Of a stretch of DNA of 64,000 bases, positions 54,823 through 64,000 are shown one piece after another. Below the pieces are notes generated by a model. The model saw only the letters and a list, made by a program, of their open reading frames with translations. It had not been told where the DNA came from and made no database searches. Source of the stretch: Pelagerythrobacter marinus (GTDB taxonomy: Bacteria; Pseudomonadota; Alphaproteobacteria; Sphingomonadales; Sphingomonadaceae); assembly GCF_009827515.1 (NCBI RefSeq), contig NZ_WTYO01000001.1, forward strand, positions 477,501-541,500, given 5' to 3'. The first letter of the stretch is position 1, and each line of letters opens with the position of its first letter. The position numbers and the translations under genes are program-made.

Positions 54823-56109
54823 TCAGCGCTTGTCCATCGGGACGTAGTCGCGCTCGGTCGGGCCGGTGTAGAGCTGGCGCGGACGGCCGATGACCTGGCC
54901 GGGATCGGAAATCATCTCGTTCCACTGCGCGACCCAGCCGACCGTGCGGGCGAGGGCGAAGAGCGCGGTGAACATCGTGGTCGGGAAGCCGATCGCGTTG
55001 AGGATGATGCCCGAGTAGAAATCGACGTTCGGGAAAAGCTTCTTTTCCTTGAAGTAATCGTCGTTGAGCGCGTGCTCTTCGAGCTTCAGCGCGGTCTCGA
55101 ACACCGGGTCGTCGACGTTCAGCGCCTCGAACACCTCGCGCAGCGTCTGCTGCATCACGGTCGCGCGCGGATCGTAGTTCTTGTAGACGCGGTGGCCGAA
55201 GCCCATCAGGCGGAACGGGTCGTTCTTGTCCTTCGCGCGCTCGATATAGTGCGGGATGCGATCGGGCGTCCCGATTTCCTGCAGCATGTTGAGCGCGGCC
55301 TCGTTGGCGCCGCCGTGCGCCGGGCCCCACAGGCAGGCGATGCCCGCGGCGATGCAGGCAAAGGGATTGGCGCCCGACGAACCGGCCAGGCGCACGGTCG
55401 AGGTCGAGGCGTTCTGCTCGTGGTCGGCATGGAGGATGAAGATGCGGTCCATCGCCCGTTCGATGGCGGGGTGGATCTCGTACTCCTCTGCCGGCACGCC
55501 GAACGTCATGCGCAGGAAGTTGCCGGTGTAGCTGAGCGAGTTGTCGGGATAGAGGAACGGCTGCCCGATCGAATACTTGTAGGCCATGGCCGCGATCGTC
55601 GGCATCTTCGCGATCAGGCGATGGCTGGAAATCTTCCGGTGCTCCGGATCGGAAATGTCGGTGCTGTCATGGTAGAACGCCGACAGCGCGCCGACCACGC
55701 CGCACATGATCGCCATCGGATGCGCGTCGCGCCGGAAGCCGCGATAGAACGTCATCAACTGCTCGTGCAGCATCGTGTGGCGCGTGATCGTGTAGTCGAA
55801 ATCGTCCAGTTCCTGCTGCGTCGGCAGTTCGCCGTTGAGCAGCAGGTAGGCGACTTCCATGAAGCTCGACTGTTCGGCCAGCTGCCCGATCGGGTAGCCG
55901 CGATGGAGCAGGACACCTTCCTCCCCGTCGATATAGGTCAGCGCGCTTTCGCAACTGGCGGTGGACTTGTAGCCGGGATCGAACGTGAACGCGCCGGTGC
56001 TGCCGTAGAGCTTGCGGATGTCGATCACGTCGGGTCCGACGCTGCCCTCGAGGACCGGGAACTCGTAACTGTTGCCCCCGAAATCGAGTTTCGCCTGCTT
56101 GTCCGCCAA
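54823..56109 (-). CDS. gltA: Citrate synthase (type II)
   Basis: A 428-residue enzyme that condenses oxaloacetate and acetyl-CoA at the entry of the TCA cycle. [15 protein letters not shown] and [16 protein letters not shown] hold the two catalytic His, and the Asp lies in [14 protein letters not shown]. Length and the N-terminal beta domain fit the hexameric, NADH-sensitive type of Gram-negative bacteria. The start is TTG 56109 ([12 protein letters not shown]), with GAAGGAG just upstream; no ATG fits. The 112-base gap to the convergent kinase-like gene has no obvious feature. It follows gltX in the same direction by 41 bases. Confidence 0.96.
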   Translation of the reverse strand: MADKQAKLDFGGNSYEFPVLEGSVGPDVIDIRKLYGSTGAFTFDPGYKSTASCESALTYIDGEEGVLLHRGYPIGQLAEQSSFMEVAYLLLNGELPTQQELDDFDYTITRHTMLHEQLMTFYRGFRRDAHPMAIMCGVVGALSAFYHDSTDISDPEHRKISSHRLIAKMPTIAAMAYKYSIGQPFLYPDNSLSYTGNFLRMTFGVPAEEYEIHPAIERAMDRIFILHADHEQNASTSTVRLAGSSGANPFACIAAGIACLWGPAHGGANEAALNMLQEIGTPDRIPHYIERAKDKNDPFRLMGFGHRVYKNYDPRATVMQQTLREVFEALNVDDPVFETALKLEEHALNDDYFKEKKLFPNVDFYSGIILNAIGFPTTMFTALFALARTVGWVAQWNEMISDPGQVIGRPRQLYTGPTERDYVPMDKR

Positions 56110-56150
56110 ATTCGTTCTCCTTCTCGCTATCTTGTCGTTCGGCTGCCGGC

Positions 56151-57563
56151 TTATCGTTCAGCTGCCGGAGCGGCTTGCGCGTCCAGCCGCGCGAGAGCCT
56201 CTTCCCGTCCGAGCAGGACCAGCACATCGAAAATTCCGGGCGACGTCGTCGTCCCCGTCAGCGCCGCGCGCATGGGCTGCGCGAGCTTGCCGAGACCCAG
56301 TGAGAGTTCTTCGGCGAGTGACTTGGTAGTGGCTTCGAGAGCCTCGATTGTCCAGTCATTTTCGGCCCGCAGCCGGGTGCTCACCTGGTGCAAAATTGCG
56401 CGGGCATCGTCGTTCAGCAGCGATTGCGCCTTCTCGGTCATGGCGAGGGGCCGGGTCTTGAACAGGAAGGCCGCCCCTTCGGCCAGTTCGTCGAGGTCGC
56501 GCGCGCGCGTCTTGAGCACCGGCATGGCCTGCGTCAGCAGGGCCTCGTCGGTCGGCAGGTCGATCCGCCCCGCGACCAGCCGCGCCAGGCGCGCGTCGTC
56601 GGCCGCGCGGATGTAATGGCCGTTGAGGTTCTGCAGCTTCTTGAGATCGAAGCGCGACGGGCTCTTGCCCACGCCGTCGAGGTCGAACAGCGCGATCGCC
56701 TCGTCCCGGTCGATCTCTTCCCGGTCGCCGTGGCCCCAGCCCAGGCGCAGGAGATAGTTGAACAGCGCCTCCGGCAGGATGCCGAACTCGTCGCGATAGG
56801 TTTCCGCCCCCAGCGCGCCATGGCGCTTCGACAGCTTGGCCCCGTCGCTGCCGTGGATCAGCGGGATATGGGCATATGCCGGCTCCGCCCAGCCCATCGC
56901 GCGGTAGATCGGGAGCTGGCGGAAGGCGTTGTTGAGGTGATCGTCGCCGCGGATGACATGGGTGACGCCCATGTCATGGTCGTCCACCACGACCGCGAGC
57001 ATGTAGGTCGGGCTGCCGTCGGCGCGCAGCAGGACGTAATCGTCCAGTTCGGCATTGCGCACGGTCACGCGGCCCTGGACCCGGTCCTCGATTGCCGTTT
57101 CCCCTTCCTGCGGGGTCTTCAGGCGGACCACGTAGGGCGCGCCGGTCGGCGCATCGGCCGGGTCGCGGTCGCGCCAGCGCCCGTCGTAGCGCAGCGGCTG
57201 CTTCGCCGCGCGCTGGGCGGCGCGCATCTCCTCCAGCTCCTCCGGCGTGGCATAGCACTTGTAGGCATGGCCGCCCGCGAGCAGCTGTTCGGCGACTTCG
57301 ACATGGCGCGCGCCGCGTTCGGACTGGAACACGACGTCCTCGTCCCAGTCGAGCCCCAGCCAGGCCAGCCCGTCGAGGATCGCGTCGATCGCCTCGGGCG
57401 TGGACCGCTTGCGATCGGTATCCTCGATCCGCAGCAGCGCCTTGCCCCCGTGGTGGCGGGCATAGAGCCAGTTGAACAGGGCCGTGCGGGCCCCGCCGAT
57501 GTGCAGGAACCCGGTCGGCGAGGGGGCAAAGCGGGTAACGACCTGTCCGCTATTGCTTGCCAT
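56151..57563 (-). CDS. gltX: Glutamyl-tRNA synthetase
   Basis: A 470-residue class I synthetase. [20 protein letters not shown] contains the HIGH-type motif (HIGG) and KLSKRHG the KMSKS-type motif. [11 protein letters not shown] is the glutamate-binding region. It charges tRNA-Glu, and in many alphaproteobacteria a related copy or the same enzyme also serves tRNA-Gln before amidation; which applies here cannot be seen. ATG 57563 is 20 bases from the divergent comEC start. Confidence 0.96.
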   Translation of the reverse strand: MASNSGQVVTRFAPSPTGFLHIGGARTALFNWLYARHHGGKALLRIEDTDRKRSTPEAIDAILDGLAWLGLDWDEDVVFQSERGARHVEVAEQLLAGGHAYKCYATPEELEEMRAAQRAAKQPLRYDGRWRDRDPADAPTGAPYVVRLKTPQEGETAIEDRVQGRVTVRNAELDDYVLLRADGSPTYMLAVVVDDHDMGVTHVIRGDDHLNNAFRQLPIYRAMGWAEPAYAHIPLIHGSDGAKLSKRHGALGAETYRDEFGILPEALFNYLLRLGWGHGDREEIDRDEAIALFDLDGVGKSPSRFDLKKLQNLNGHYIRAADDARLARLVAGRIDLPTDEALLTQAMPVLKTRARDLDELAEGAAFLFKTRPLAMTEKAQSLLNDDARAILHQVSTRLRAENDWTIEALEATTKSLAEELSLGLGKLAQPMRAALTGTTTSPGIFDVLVLLGREEALARLDAQAAPAAER

Positions 57564-57583
57564 ATCCGAGCTGTTCCTTTCCT

Positions 57584-59785
57584 ATGATGGGCATGGCGAC
57601 GGGGGTGCCCGAAGTTCCGCTGGGGGGCGGGCCCGAGCGGCCCGATGTTGCGGTGCAGCGCAATTGGCGCAGCGCAGCCCGTTTGTCCAGTGCCCCGGGC
57701 AAGCTCGCCGCGCGGGCAGAGGCCTTTCTGGCCGCTGCCGGGGTGGACCGCGGGCCATGGCTCGCGGTGGCCTTCGCGGCCGGGATCGGCGCCTGGTTCG
57801 TGCTCGATGGGCCGGCGGAGTGGCTCGCGGCGATGGCGGCCGCGGCCATGGCGGCGCTGGGGGCCGCCGCGGCCTGGCGCGGCCGCGAGGACAGGGCGGG
57901 GCTGCGGCTCGCCGTCACCTCGCTTTCGATCATGGTCCTCGCCGGGCTCGTCGTGGTCTGGGTACGTTCCGCCACGGTCGGTGCGGAGCCGATCGAGCGG
58001 CCGCGGGTCGAACGGATCGAGGCGCGCGTGCTCGACCGGATCGAGCAGCCGGCCGAAGGGCGCTTGCGTCTCGTGCTCGCCTATCGCGAGGGCGATACGG
58101 GGCAGGCGCGCAAGGTGCGGGTGAACGTGCCGCTGGCCCGCGACGCGCCGGGCCTGGGCGAAGGGGCGGTGGTGCGGCTGCGCGCGCGGCTGATGCCGCC
58201 GGCCCCGCCGATGCTGCCGGGGGGATACGACTTCGCCCGCGCGGCTTGGTTCCAGGGCCTTGCCGCGACCGGGTCGCTGATCGGGGAGGTGGACGTCGTC
58301 GCGCCGGCCGAGGCGGGCGGCTCGCTGGCGGCGCTGCAGCGCCGTCTCGCCGCGCACGTGCGTGCCAGCCTGCCCGGATCGCCGGGGACGATCGCGGCAG
58401 CTTTCGCCAGCGGGGACCGCGGAGCGATCGCCCAGGCCGACGAGGCGGCGATGCGCGATGCCGGGCTGACCCACCTGCTGGCGATCAGCGGGCTCCACGT
58501 CAGCGCGGTGATCGCGGCGGCCTACGTGCTCGCGATCAGGCTCCTCGCGCTCTGGCCCTGGCTCGCGCTGCGGGTTCGCCTGCCGATCGTCGCCGCGGCG
58601 CTCGCGGCCGGGGCGGGCGTGGCCTATACCCTGCTGACCGGGGCGCAGGTCCCGACCGTGCGCAGCTGCATCGGCGCGCTGCTGGTGCTGGTCGCGCTGG
58701 CGCTGGGGCGCGAGCCGCTCTCGCTCAGGATGGTGGCCGTGGCCGCGATCTGCGTCCTCCTGCTCTGGCCCGAGGCGCTGGTCGGGCCGAGCTTCCAGAT
58801 GAGCTTCGCCGCCGTCCTTGCGATCGTCGCCCTGCACACCAGCGCGCCGGTAAAGGCCTTCCTCGCCCCGCGCGAGGAGGGGTGGATCGCCTGGTTCGCC
58901 CGCCGCGCGGCCATGCTGCTGGCGACCGGCCTGGTGATCGAGATCGCGCTGATGCCGATCGTGCTGTTCCATTTCCATCGCGCCGGGGTCTACGGCGCGC
59001 TGGCGAACATGGTGGCGATCCCGCTCGTCACTTTCGCCTCGATGCCGCTGATCGCGCTCGCCCTCGCGCTCGACGTCGTGGGCGCCGGTGCGCCGGCCTG
59101 GTGGATGGCGGGCAAGTCGCTCGACCTCCTGCTTGCCATCGCCCATTTCACCGCCGAGCGCCCCGGGGCGGTCAAGCTGGCGCCGCAGATGGGGGCGGGC
59201 ACGATGGCGCTGTTCGTTGCCGGGGGGCTGTGGCTGGCGCTGTGGCGGGGCCGGGCGCGGCTGTTCGGGCTGGTCCCGGCGATCATGGCGACTGTCCTCC
59301 TGCTGGCGGCGACCCCGCCGCCCGATGTCCTCGTTTCGGCCGACGGGCGGCATGTCGGGATCGCCGGGGAAGGCGAGCGTCTGCTGGTCCTGCGCGACAG
59401 CCGCAGCGCCTATGCGCGCGACAACCTGCTCGAACTCGCCGGTATCGAGGGGGAGCCGGTCCCGCTCGCGCAGTGGCCGGGCGCGCGGTGCAGCCGCGAC
59501 TTCTGCGTCCTCACCATCAGGCGCGACAGTCGCCGCTGGACGCTGCTGATGGCGCGCAGCGCGGTGCTGGTGGAAGAAGGCGCGCTGGCCCGGGCTTGCG
59601 CGCAGGCCGACGTGGTCGTGGCCGATCGCTTCCTGCCGCGCAGTTGCCGCCCGCGCTGGCTCAAGGCAGACCGCCGCCTCTTGCGGCAGACCGGCGGGCT
59701 GGCGCTCCACCTCGACCGGCCCCGCGTCGTCACGGTCGCGCAGGGCCAGGGGCAGCACGGCTGGTGGCGGGGCTTCGGCGACTGA
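57584..59785 (+). CDS. comEC: ComEC/Rec2 family DNA-uptake channel
   Basis: A 733-residue membrane protein. Residues about 45-115 are helices, then an OB-like DUF4131 domain (RVERIEARVLDRI to VVRLRARLMPP). The competence domain carries LLAISGLHVSAVIAAAY and GAQVPTVRSCIGALL and about ten helices. The C-terminal 200 residues look like a reduced metallo-beta-lactamase-type region (DVLVSADGRHVGIAG) without the HxHxDH motif. ComEC moves single-stranded DNA across the inner membrane. The start is uncertain: ATG 57584, 57587 or 57593, none with a clear ribosome site. It is divergent from gltX. Confidence 0.88.
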   Translation: MMGMATGVPEVPLGGGPERPDVAVQRNWRSAARLSSAPGKLAARAEAFLAAAGVDRGPWLAVAFAAGIGAWFVLDGPAEWLAAMAAAAMAALGAAAAWRGREDRAGLRLAVTSLSIMVLAGLVVVWVRSATVGAEPIERPRVERIEARVLDRIEQPAEGRLRLVLAYREGDTGQARKVRVNVPLARDAPGLGEGAVVRLRARLMPPAPPMLPGGYDFARAAWFQGLAATGSLIGEVDVVAPAEAGGSLAALQRRLAAHVRASLPGSPGTIAAAFASGDRGAIAQADEAAMRDAGLTHLLAISGLHVSAVIAAAYVLAIRLLALWPWLALRVRLPIVAAALAAGAGVAYTLLTGAQVPTVRSCIGALLVLVALALGREPLSLRMVAVAAICVLLLWPEALVGPSFQMSFAAVLAIVALHTSAPVKAFLAPREEGWIAWFARRAAMLLATGLVIEIALMPIVLFHFHRAGVYGALANMVAIPLVTFASMPLIALALALDVVGAGAPAWWMAGKSLDLLLAIAHFTAERPGAVKLAPQMGAGTMALFVAGGLWLALWRGRARLFGLVPAIMATVLLLAATPPPDVLVSADGRHVGIAGEGERLLVLRDSRSAYARDNLLELAGIEGEPVPLAQWPGARCSRDFCVLTIRRDSRRWTLLMARSAVLVEEGALARACAQADVVVADRFLPRSCRPRWLKADRRLLRQTGGLALHLDRPRVVTVAQGQGQHGWWRGFGD

Positions 59786-59796
59786 TCGCCTGCCCG

Positions 59797-59897
59797 CCGG
59801 CCAGGGCCGGCAAGATAGCTGTCCTCCGGCCAGGGCCGGCAAGATAGCTGTCCTCCGGCCAGGGCCGACACGACAGCTGTCCTTCGGCCAGGGCCGG
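59797..59897. repeat. 29-bp tandem repeat, about 3.5 copies
   Basis: Units start at 59797, 59826 and 59855, each beginning CCGGCCAGGGCCG and ending AGCTGTCCT. A partial fourth starts at 59884. Units 1 and 2 are identical and unit 3 is slightly diverged. Each unit begins with a small palindrome that can fold back. It lies in the gap between convergent comEC and lexA, where a bidirectional terminator would be useful. Confidence 0.85.
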
Positions 59898-59931
59898 TGC
59901 GGATGGATGCCCCGGCGACCCGCCCGGGCGA

Positions 59932-60645
59932 TCAGTGATAGCGGCGCAGGAGGCCCGAGAGCTTGCCCTGGACCTGGACTTCGTCCGGCCGGTAGACCTG
60001 CGGATCGTAGGCGCCGTTGGCCGGATCGAGCCGGACCATGCCGTTTTCGCGCCGCAGGTACTTCAGCGTCGCTTCCTCGTTCCGCACCAGGGCGACCACG
60101 ATTTCCCCGTCGCGCGCGACATCGGTGCGGCGCACGAGCGCGAAATCGCCGTCGAAGATCCCCGCCTCGATCATCGAATCGCCCGAAACCTCCAGCGCGT
60201 AGTGTTCTCCCGGGCCGAGCAGGGCGGCGGGGACGGGCAGGCTGTTCTGTCCTTCGAGCGCCTCGATCGGCGCGCCCGCGGCGATCCGGCCGTGGAGCGG
60301 AATCTCGATCACGTCGTTCGCCGGCTCGGGCACGGCCTTTTCCGCGCGGGCGGCGGCGGCCCCTTGCAGGTCCACTACATTGTCGGCCGCGGCCCCGCCG
60401 GCCTTCGCGCCGCGCGCGGCAGGGGTCGAATCCTCCGGCTGGCGCAGAACCTCCAGCGCGCGGGCGCGGTTGGGCAGGCGACGGATGAAGCCGCGTTCCT
60501 CGAGCGCGGAAATCAGGCGGTGAACGCCCGACTTGCTCTTGAGATCGAGCGCTTCCTTCATTTCCTCGAACGAAGGCGATATCCCGGTTTCCTCCAGCCT
60601 TTGCTGGATGAAACGGATCAGCTCGTGCTGCTTTGCCGTCAGCAT
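59932..60645 (-). CDS. lexA: LexA, SOS-response repressor
   Basis: A 237-residue repressor. Start ATG 60645 ([19 protein letters not shown]) is chosen by family alignment. The winged-helix domain ([20 protein letters not shown]) is followed by an Ala-rich linker (about 72-108). The protease domain has the cleavage pair Ala123-Gly124 (IAAGAP), Ser157 (SGDSM) and Lys195 (ATLKYL). RecA-stimulated self-cleavage induces DNA-repair genes. An SOS box and promoter lie just upstream, so it is autoregulated. The linker is longer than in E. coli (202 residues in total there), as expected for alphaproteobacteria. Confidence 0.96.
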   Translation of the reverse strand: MLTAKQHELIRFIQQRLEETGISPSFEEMKEALDLKSKSGVHRLISALEERGFIRRLPNRARALEVLRQPEDSTPAARGAKAGGAAADNVVDLQGAAAARAEKAVPEPANDVIEIPLHGRIAAGAPIEALEGQNSLPVPAALLGPGEHYALEVSGDSMIEAGIFDGDFALVRRTDVARDGEIVVALVRNEEATLKYLRRENGMVRLDPANGAYDPQVYRPDEVQVQGKLSGLLRRYH

Positions 60646-60688
60646 GGCGAAATCTCCCTGGTCGCCTGACACGATCGTGCGCGGTTGC

Positions 60689-60703
60689 GAACGAATGCGG
60701 AAC
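60689..60703 (-). promoter_or_regulatory. SOS box (GTTC-N7-GTTC) of lexA
   Basis: On the minus strand GTTC, seven bases, GTTC, an exact match to the alphaproteobacterial LexA operator. It ends 43 bases upstream of the lexA ATG and overlaps the end of the -10, so bound LexA would block transcription initiation. Confidence 0.9.
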
Positions 60704-60731
60704 AATTAGGCAACCCGGCTTGGCAAGTCAA
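60703..60731 (-). promoter_or_regulatory. Candidate lexA promoter
   Basis: TTGACT (60731-60726), a 17-base spacer and TAATTG (60708-60703). The -35 overlaps the moeA stop codon. The position relative to the SOS box supports it. Confidence 0.55.
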
Positions 60732-61909
60732 GCAATTGCGCCGTTTTCGAGGCGATAGACCGGAACATCCGTTCCCCCTTTCGTCCCGGCGCAGTGCGGC
60801 GGGTGCCAGATCAGCGCATCGGCGCGGGCGAGCTGGGCGAGCAGGCTGCTGTCGCGCTGGCGGATCGGGTCGGCCCGGCCTTCGCGCAGCACGGCGCGCG
60901 TGAACTCCCCCCGCGCGCCGCCGGGCGGCAGGTCCGCCCCCGCGGGCACGGGCACCGCCCGCGGCAGCGGATCGGGCGCGCCGAGCATGGCGCGCAGCGC
61001 CGGCAGGGCGAACAGGAACCCGGTCACGAAGGCGGAGACCGGGTTGCCCGGCAGGCCGAGGACGAGGGTGTCTTCGCGCCGGGCGACGAGCAGCGGCTTG
61101 CCCGGCCGGATCGCCACGCGCCAGAAGGCGATCCGCGCGCCCCAGGCTTCGAGCGCCGGGCGCACGAGGTCGTGGTCGCCGACCGAGGCGCCCCCGCTGG
61201 TCAGGACGAGGTCGCAGTCCGCGCAGGCGGCAAGCGCCGCGCCGAGCGCGCCGGCATCGTCGGCGACCGGCCCGATCCGGCGCACGGTGCAGGGCAGGCC
61301 GGCCGCCATCGCCGCGAGCATCGCGCCGTTGCTCGCCGGAACCGAGCCGTCGACCAGCTCGTCGCCGCAGTCGAGGATCGCCACGCGCGGCGCGTGGTGG
61401 ACCGCGACCCGCGCGATCCCGGCCGACAGCGCGAGCGCGACCTGCCGCGCACCCAGCCGGCTGCCGGCGGGCAGCAGCCTGTCGCCCCGCTCGAAGTCGA
61501 TCCCGCGCCGGCGCACGTTCGCGCCGGCTTCGGGCGGTTCGGCGGCCAGCGAGAGGCGGTCGCCGTTGCGCAGCGCCTCTTCCTGCACCAGAACCCGGTC
61601 GGCACCTGCCGGCATGGCGGCGCCGGTGGAGATCCGCACCGCCTGCCCGGCCGACAGCGTGCCGCCGAACGGCGCGCCGCAGCGGCTTTCGCCGGCCAGG
61701 GCCCAGGGCCCCGGGCCCGACAGGGCATAGCCGTCCATCGCCGAGAGGTCCGCCGCCGGGCGCGTGGCCGCGGCCGTCAGCGGCGCGGCGAGATGGCGGC
61801 CGAGCGCATCGGCGACCGGCAGCGTTTCCGCCGGCAGCGGCCGGACGCTTTCGAGCAGGCGGGCCCAGGCCTCTTCCAGCGGTATCGGCGACGGGGCCGG
61901 GCCGCTCAT
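60728..61909 (-). CDS. moeA: Molybdopterin molybdenumtransferase
   Basis: A 393-residue enzyme of molybdenum-cofactor synthesis that inserts molybdate into adenylylated molybdopterin. [28 protein letters not shown], and [16 protein letters not shown] with [10 protein letters not shown] are MoeA signatures; [16 protein letters not shown] is the late GNPVS motif. Start ATG 61909 ([15 protein letters not shown]) overlaps the moaC stop (ATGA). The frame continues upstream only as arginine-rich shadow sequence. It lies between moaC and lexA. Confidence 0.95.
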   Translation of the reverse strand: MSGPAPSPIPLEEAWARLLESVRPLPAETLPVADALGRHLAAPLTAAATRPAADLSAMDGYALSGPGPWALAGESRCGAPFGGTLSAGQAVRISTGAAMPAGADRVLVQEEALRNGDRLSLAAEPPEAGANVRRRGIDFERGDRLLPAGSRLGARQVALALSAGIARVAVHHAPRVAILDCGDELVDGSVPASNGAMLAAMAAGLPCTVRRIGPVADDAGALGAALAACADCDLVLTSGGASVGDHDLVRPALEAWGARIAFWRVAIRPGKPLLVARREDTLVLGLPGNPVSAFVTGFLFALPALRAMLGAPDPLPRAVPVPAGADLPPGGARGEFTRAVLREGRADPIRQRDSSLLAQLARADALIWHPPHCAGTKGGTDVPVYRLENGAIA

Positions 61910-62391
61910 CCCCGCGCCCGGTCGTCGTAGCGCCAGTCGCCGGACTTGCCGCCGGTCTTCTCGATCAGGCGCACGTGTTCGATCGTCATGTCCTTCTGCA
62001 CCGCCTTGGCCATGTCGTAGATCGTGAGGAGCGCGGTGCAAGCCGCTGTCAACGCTTCCATTTCCACGCCGGTTCGCCCGGTCAGCGAGGCCCGGGCGGT
62101 GACGTCCAGCCCATCGTCGCGGAACGCGAAGTCGATCGTCACCGCGTCGAGCGCGAGCGGGTGGCACAGCGGGATCAGGTCGCCGGTCTTCTTCGCCGCC
62201 ATGATCCCGGCGATGCGCGCGGCGGCGAGCACGTCGCCTTTCGGCAGGTCGCCGTCGCGGATCGCGGCGAGCGTTTCCGGGCGCATGGCGATTCGTCCGC
62301 GCGCCGTGGCCGAGCGCGTGGTTTCGGCCTTGCCGCCGACATCGACCATGCGGGCCGCGCCACTTGCATCGAGATGGGTCAGCCCGGCCAT
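61906..62391 (-). CDS. moaC: Cyclic pyranopterin monophosphate synthase
   Basis: A 161-residue enzyme, exactly the E. coli MoaC length from ATG 62391 ([18 protein letters not shown]); an ATG at 62418 would add nine residues. It acts with MoaA to make cPMP from [16 protein letters not shown] and [20 protein letters not shown] contain the catalytic Lys/His and metal-site residues. It is coupled to moeA by a four-base overlap. A terminator separates it from trpC. Confidence 0.95.
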   Translation of the reverse strand: MAGLTHLDASGAARMVDVGGKAETTRSATARGRIAMRPETLAAIRDGDLPKGDVLAAARIAGIMAAKKTGDLIPLCHPLALDAVTIDFAFRDDGLDVTARASLTGRTGVEMEALTAACTALLTIYDMAKAVQKDMTIEHVRLIEKTGGKSGDWRYDDRARG

Positions 62392-62445
62392 AGGGGCCCC
62401 CGCTTTCCTGTTGGACATGGACCGCGTGTTACACTGTCCTGGAGC

Positions 62446-62471
62446 AAAAAAGGGGCCGCTGCATCGGCCCC
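62446..62471 (-). terminator. Rho-independent terminator between trpC and moaC
   Basis: On the minus strand GGGGCCG (62471-62465), a six-base loop, CGGCCCC (62458-62452) and then six T (62451-62446). It is a textbook terminator at the end of trpC transcription, so moaC-moeA need their own promoter or read-through. Confidence 0.85.
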
Positions 62472-62616
62472 CGCAGCCGCCCCGCCGATGGCGCGCGCGA
62501 AGCGGCCGGCGCCGGGGGCGCGGCGGGGCGCGCGGCATGCGAGGCGCGGGGGCGAGGAGGGGGCGGGCAGGGCCATCGGCCGCAGGTCTTGCCAGATGCG
62601 GCCGGTGTAGGAAAGT

Positions 62617-63402
62617 TCAGCCTTCGAGCAGGCTGCGCGTCGCGCGTTCGACGTCGTCCTGGCGCATCAGGCTCTCGCCGACCAGGAAGGCGCGCACCCC
62701 GGCTGCGGCCAGCCGCCGGCAATCGGCGTGGGTGGCGATCCCGCTTTCCCCCACCAGCAGCGCCCCTTCGGGCGCCCGCGGGGCGAGCCGCTCGGTCGTG
62801 GCGAGATCGGTTTCGAAGGTCCGCAGGTCGCGGTTGTTGACCCCGATCAGGCGCGAGCGCAGCCGCGCGGCGCGCTCCATCTCCGCCTCGTCGTGGACTT
62901 CGACCAGCACGTCCATCCCGCGTTCGAGCGCGGCCGCCTCGATCTCCGCCATGGCGCCATCGTCCAGCGCGGCGACGATCACCAGGATCGCGTCGGCGCC
63001 GATCGCGCGCGCTTCGGCCACTTGCCAGGGATCGACCATGAAATCCTTGCGCAGTACCGGCAGGTCGCAGGCGGCGCGCGCGTCCACCAGGTAATCCTCG
63101 TGCCCCTGGAAATGGGGGGCGTCGGTCAGGACCGAAAGGCAGGCCGCGCCCCCGGCCTGGTAGGCCAGGGCATGTTCGGCCGGGCGAAAATCGGGCCGGA
63201 TCAATCCCTTGGACGGCGATGCTTTCTTGATTTCCGCGATCAGGGCGAAGCCGCGATGCGCCTTTTCGGCCAGGGCGCGGGCGAACCCGCGCGGGGGCGT
63301 GCCCGCGGCGGCGGCGCGGTCGAGATCGTCGAACGTGGCGCGCGCCCGGCGGGCGGCCACTTCCTCGCGCTTGACGGCGCAGATCTGGTCGAGCTTGTTC
63401 AT
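62617..63402 (-). CDS. trpC: Indole-3-glycerol-phosphate synthase
   Basis: A 261-residue TIM-barrel enzyme of tryptophan synthesis, single-function (no TrpF fusion). [20 protein letters not shown] holds the substrate-binding Glu and Lys, [13 protein letters not shown] the catalytic Lys, and [12 protein letters not shown] and [13 protein letters not shown] the phosphate-binding loops. Length is normal. trpD, usually next to it, is not on its upstream side here within the window; a repeat-filled gap and a short-chain dehydrogenase occupy that place. A weak promoter (TCGACA, 17 bases, CATAGG) can be read just upstream. Confidence 0.96.
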   Translation of the reverse strand: MNKLDQICAVKREEVAARRARATFDDLDRAAAAGTPPRGFARALAEKAHRGFALIAEIKKASPSKGLIRPDFRPAEHALAYQAGGAACLSVLTDAPHFQGHEDYLVDARAACDLPVLRKDFMVDPWQVAEARAIGADAILVIVAALDDGAMAEIEAAALERGMDVLVEVHDEAEMERAARLRSRLIGVNNRDLRTFETDLATTERLAPRAPEGALLVGESGIATHADCRRLAAAGVRAFLVGESLMRQDDVERATRSLLEG

Positions 63403-63457
63403 CGGGTGTGCCTATGGCCTGCCCGCGCGCGCCTGTCGACGGGCAGTTTGTTGAAGC

Positions 63458-63537
63458 GGCACCAGCCCGCACCCCCGCCCGGCCACCCAACGACAGGGTA
63501 TTCTATGGGTGGCCGGGCGGGGGTGCGGGCCGGTGCC
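63458..63537. repeat. Large inverted repeat (32-base arms)
   Basis: Arms 63458-63489 and 63506-63537 are complementary with one mismatch, around a 16-base loop. The right arm is the first unit of the 41-bp tandem array. As RNA or extruded DNA it would be a very stable hairpin, between trpC and the dehydrogenase gene. Confidence 0.85.
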
Positions 63538-63629
63538 GCCCCAAAGGGGGTGGCCGGGCGGGGGTGCGGGCCGGTGCCGCCCCAAAGGGGGTGGCCGGGT
63601 GGGGGTGCGGGCCGGTGCCGCCCCAAAGA
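63507..63629. repeat. Three tandem 41-bp GC-rich units
   Basis: Units begin at 63507, 63548 and 63589, each starting GGGTGGCCGGG and ending GCCGCCCCAAAG plus one base. They are almost identical (single differences in the third). They fill most of the 235-base gap upstream of trpC. No unique spacers occur, so it is not a CRISPR array. Confidence 0.9.
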
Positions 63630-63637
63630 GAATCACG

Positions 63638-64000
63638 CTAGAGCGAATAGCCGCCGTCGGTCACCAGCACGGCGCCGGTGGTGGAAGCGGCCGCGTCGGA
63701 CAGGAGGAAGCCGACCTGGCCGGCGATTTCCTCCGCCGCGGCATAGCGGCCGAGCGGGGTCGCCATTTCGGCCATCGCCTTCAGCGCCGCCGCGCGGTCG
63801 CCGCCGTGTTCGCGCACGAGATCCTGGAAGAAGGGGGCCTGGTCCCAGATCGGGGTATCGACTCCGCCCGGTGCCACCGCATTGACGCGCAGCCCCTGCG
63901 GCGCGCCTTCTTTCGCCGCGACTTTGGCCAGCTGGATCAGCGCCGCTTTCGATGCGCCGTAGGCGGCGGTGCCCGGTTCGGCCTTCACCCCGCTGATGGA
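63638..64000 (-). CDS. Short-chain dehydrogenase/reductase, C-terminal part
   Basis: The frame runs off the right end of the window; the last 120 codons and TAG (63640-63638) are present. Tyr-Gly-Ala-Ser-Lys (AAYGASKAAL) is the YxxxK catalytic pair, and NAVAPGGVDTPIWD the NAxAPG nucleotide-site loop. PLGRYAAAEEIAGQVGFLLSD and ending VLVTDGGYSL are typical of classical SDR enzymes. Substrate unknown. A GTG at 63988 is not the true start, because conserved sequence (S-I-S-G) continues to base 64000. Confidence 0.9.
   Translation of the reverse strand, partial: SISGVKAEPGTAAYGASKAALIQLAKVAAKEGAPQGLRVNAVAPGGVDTPIWDQAPFFQDLVREHGGDRAAALKAMAEMATPLGRYAAAEEIAGQVGFLLSDAAASTTGAVLVTDGGYSL

Noticed and set aside
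57584-59785. comEC truncated or frameshifted at its C-terminus
   Set aside because: The metallo-beta-lactamase motif is missing, but the frame is continuous and reduced C-termini are common in Gram-negative ComEC proteins.
63507-63629. CRISPR array
   Set aside because: The units are adjacent with no unique spacers, and no cas genes are present.
1-64000. tRNA, rRNA, riboswitch or mobile element
   Set aside because: I looked for cloverleaf-like sequence, transposase motifs and terminal inverted repeats and saw none. The absence of riboswitches is less certain without covariance models.

Overview
This is a GC-rich, gene-dense chromosomal segment of an alphaproteobacterium, almost certainly a sphingomonad and most likely of the Erythrobacteraceae type. 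The evidence is the XrtA (exosortase A) gene set, the nuo operon running on into birA-coaX-rnj, the trpC-moaC-moeA-lexA-comEC-gltX-gltA neighbourhood, and an alphaproteobacterial SOS box (GTTC-N7-GTTC) in front of lexA. I see no rRNA, tRNA, CRISPR array, prophage or insertion sequence. Both ends cut a gene: a FemAB-like protein on the left and a short-chain dehydrogenase on the right.

Layout. 1-5152 (+): the end of an XrtA/exopolysaccharide locus, with a FemAB-like protein, a glycosyltransferase, an exosortase A-EpsI fusion and an asparagine-synthase-like amidotransferase. 5341-6297 (+): a crotonase with the RpfF (DSF synthase) signature. 6322-8674 (-): sdhB, a hotdog thioesterase and zapE. 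8745-12389: two paralogous ATP-grasp ligases (-) flanking a PLP-dependent enzyme (+), a possible biosynthetic module. 12577-15396 (-): RNase E. 15834-23279 (+): N-acetylmuramoyl-alanine amidase, PBP1A, peroxiredoxin, RF2, a lipoprotein-type methyltransferase and a nitronate monooxygenase-like enzyme. 23295-29679: ammonium transporter-like protein, 2-hydroxyacid dehydrogenase, SH3 protein, small lipoprotein, thiolase and aldehyde dehydrogenase.

29832-47922 (+) is one long run of mostly overlapping genes: nuoA to nuoN (complex I, with a 46-residue membrane ORF between nuoE and nuoF), then birA, coaX, RNase J and a DUF1467 protein. 47919-54710 holds a long coiled-coil membrane protein of TipN-like architecture (-). 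Divergent from it are an HPt-like protein lacking the phosphoacceptor His, two uncharacterised proteins, and a histidine-kinase-like protein whose H-box His is Pro. 54823-63402 is gltA, gltX (-), comEC (+), then lexA, moeA, moaC and trpC (-), with tandem repeats in two of the gaps.

The points most worth following up are the ATP-grasp/PLP/ATP-grasp trio, the pair of signalling proteins lacking phosphoacceptor His beside a TipN-like protein, the RpfF-like gene beside the exopolysaccharide locus, the small ORF inside nuo, and the 41-bp and 29-bp repeat arrays. Functions are inferred from motifs read by eye; no database search was possible.
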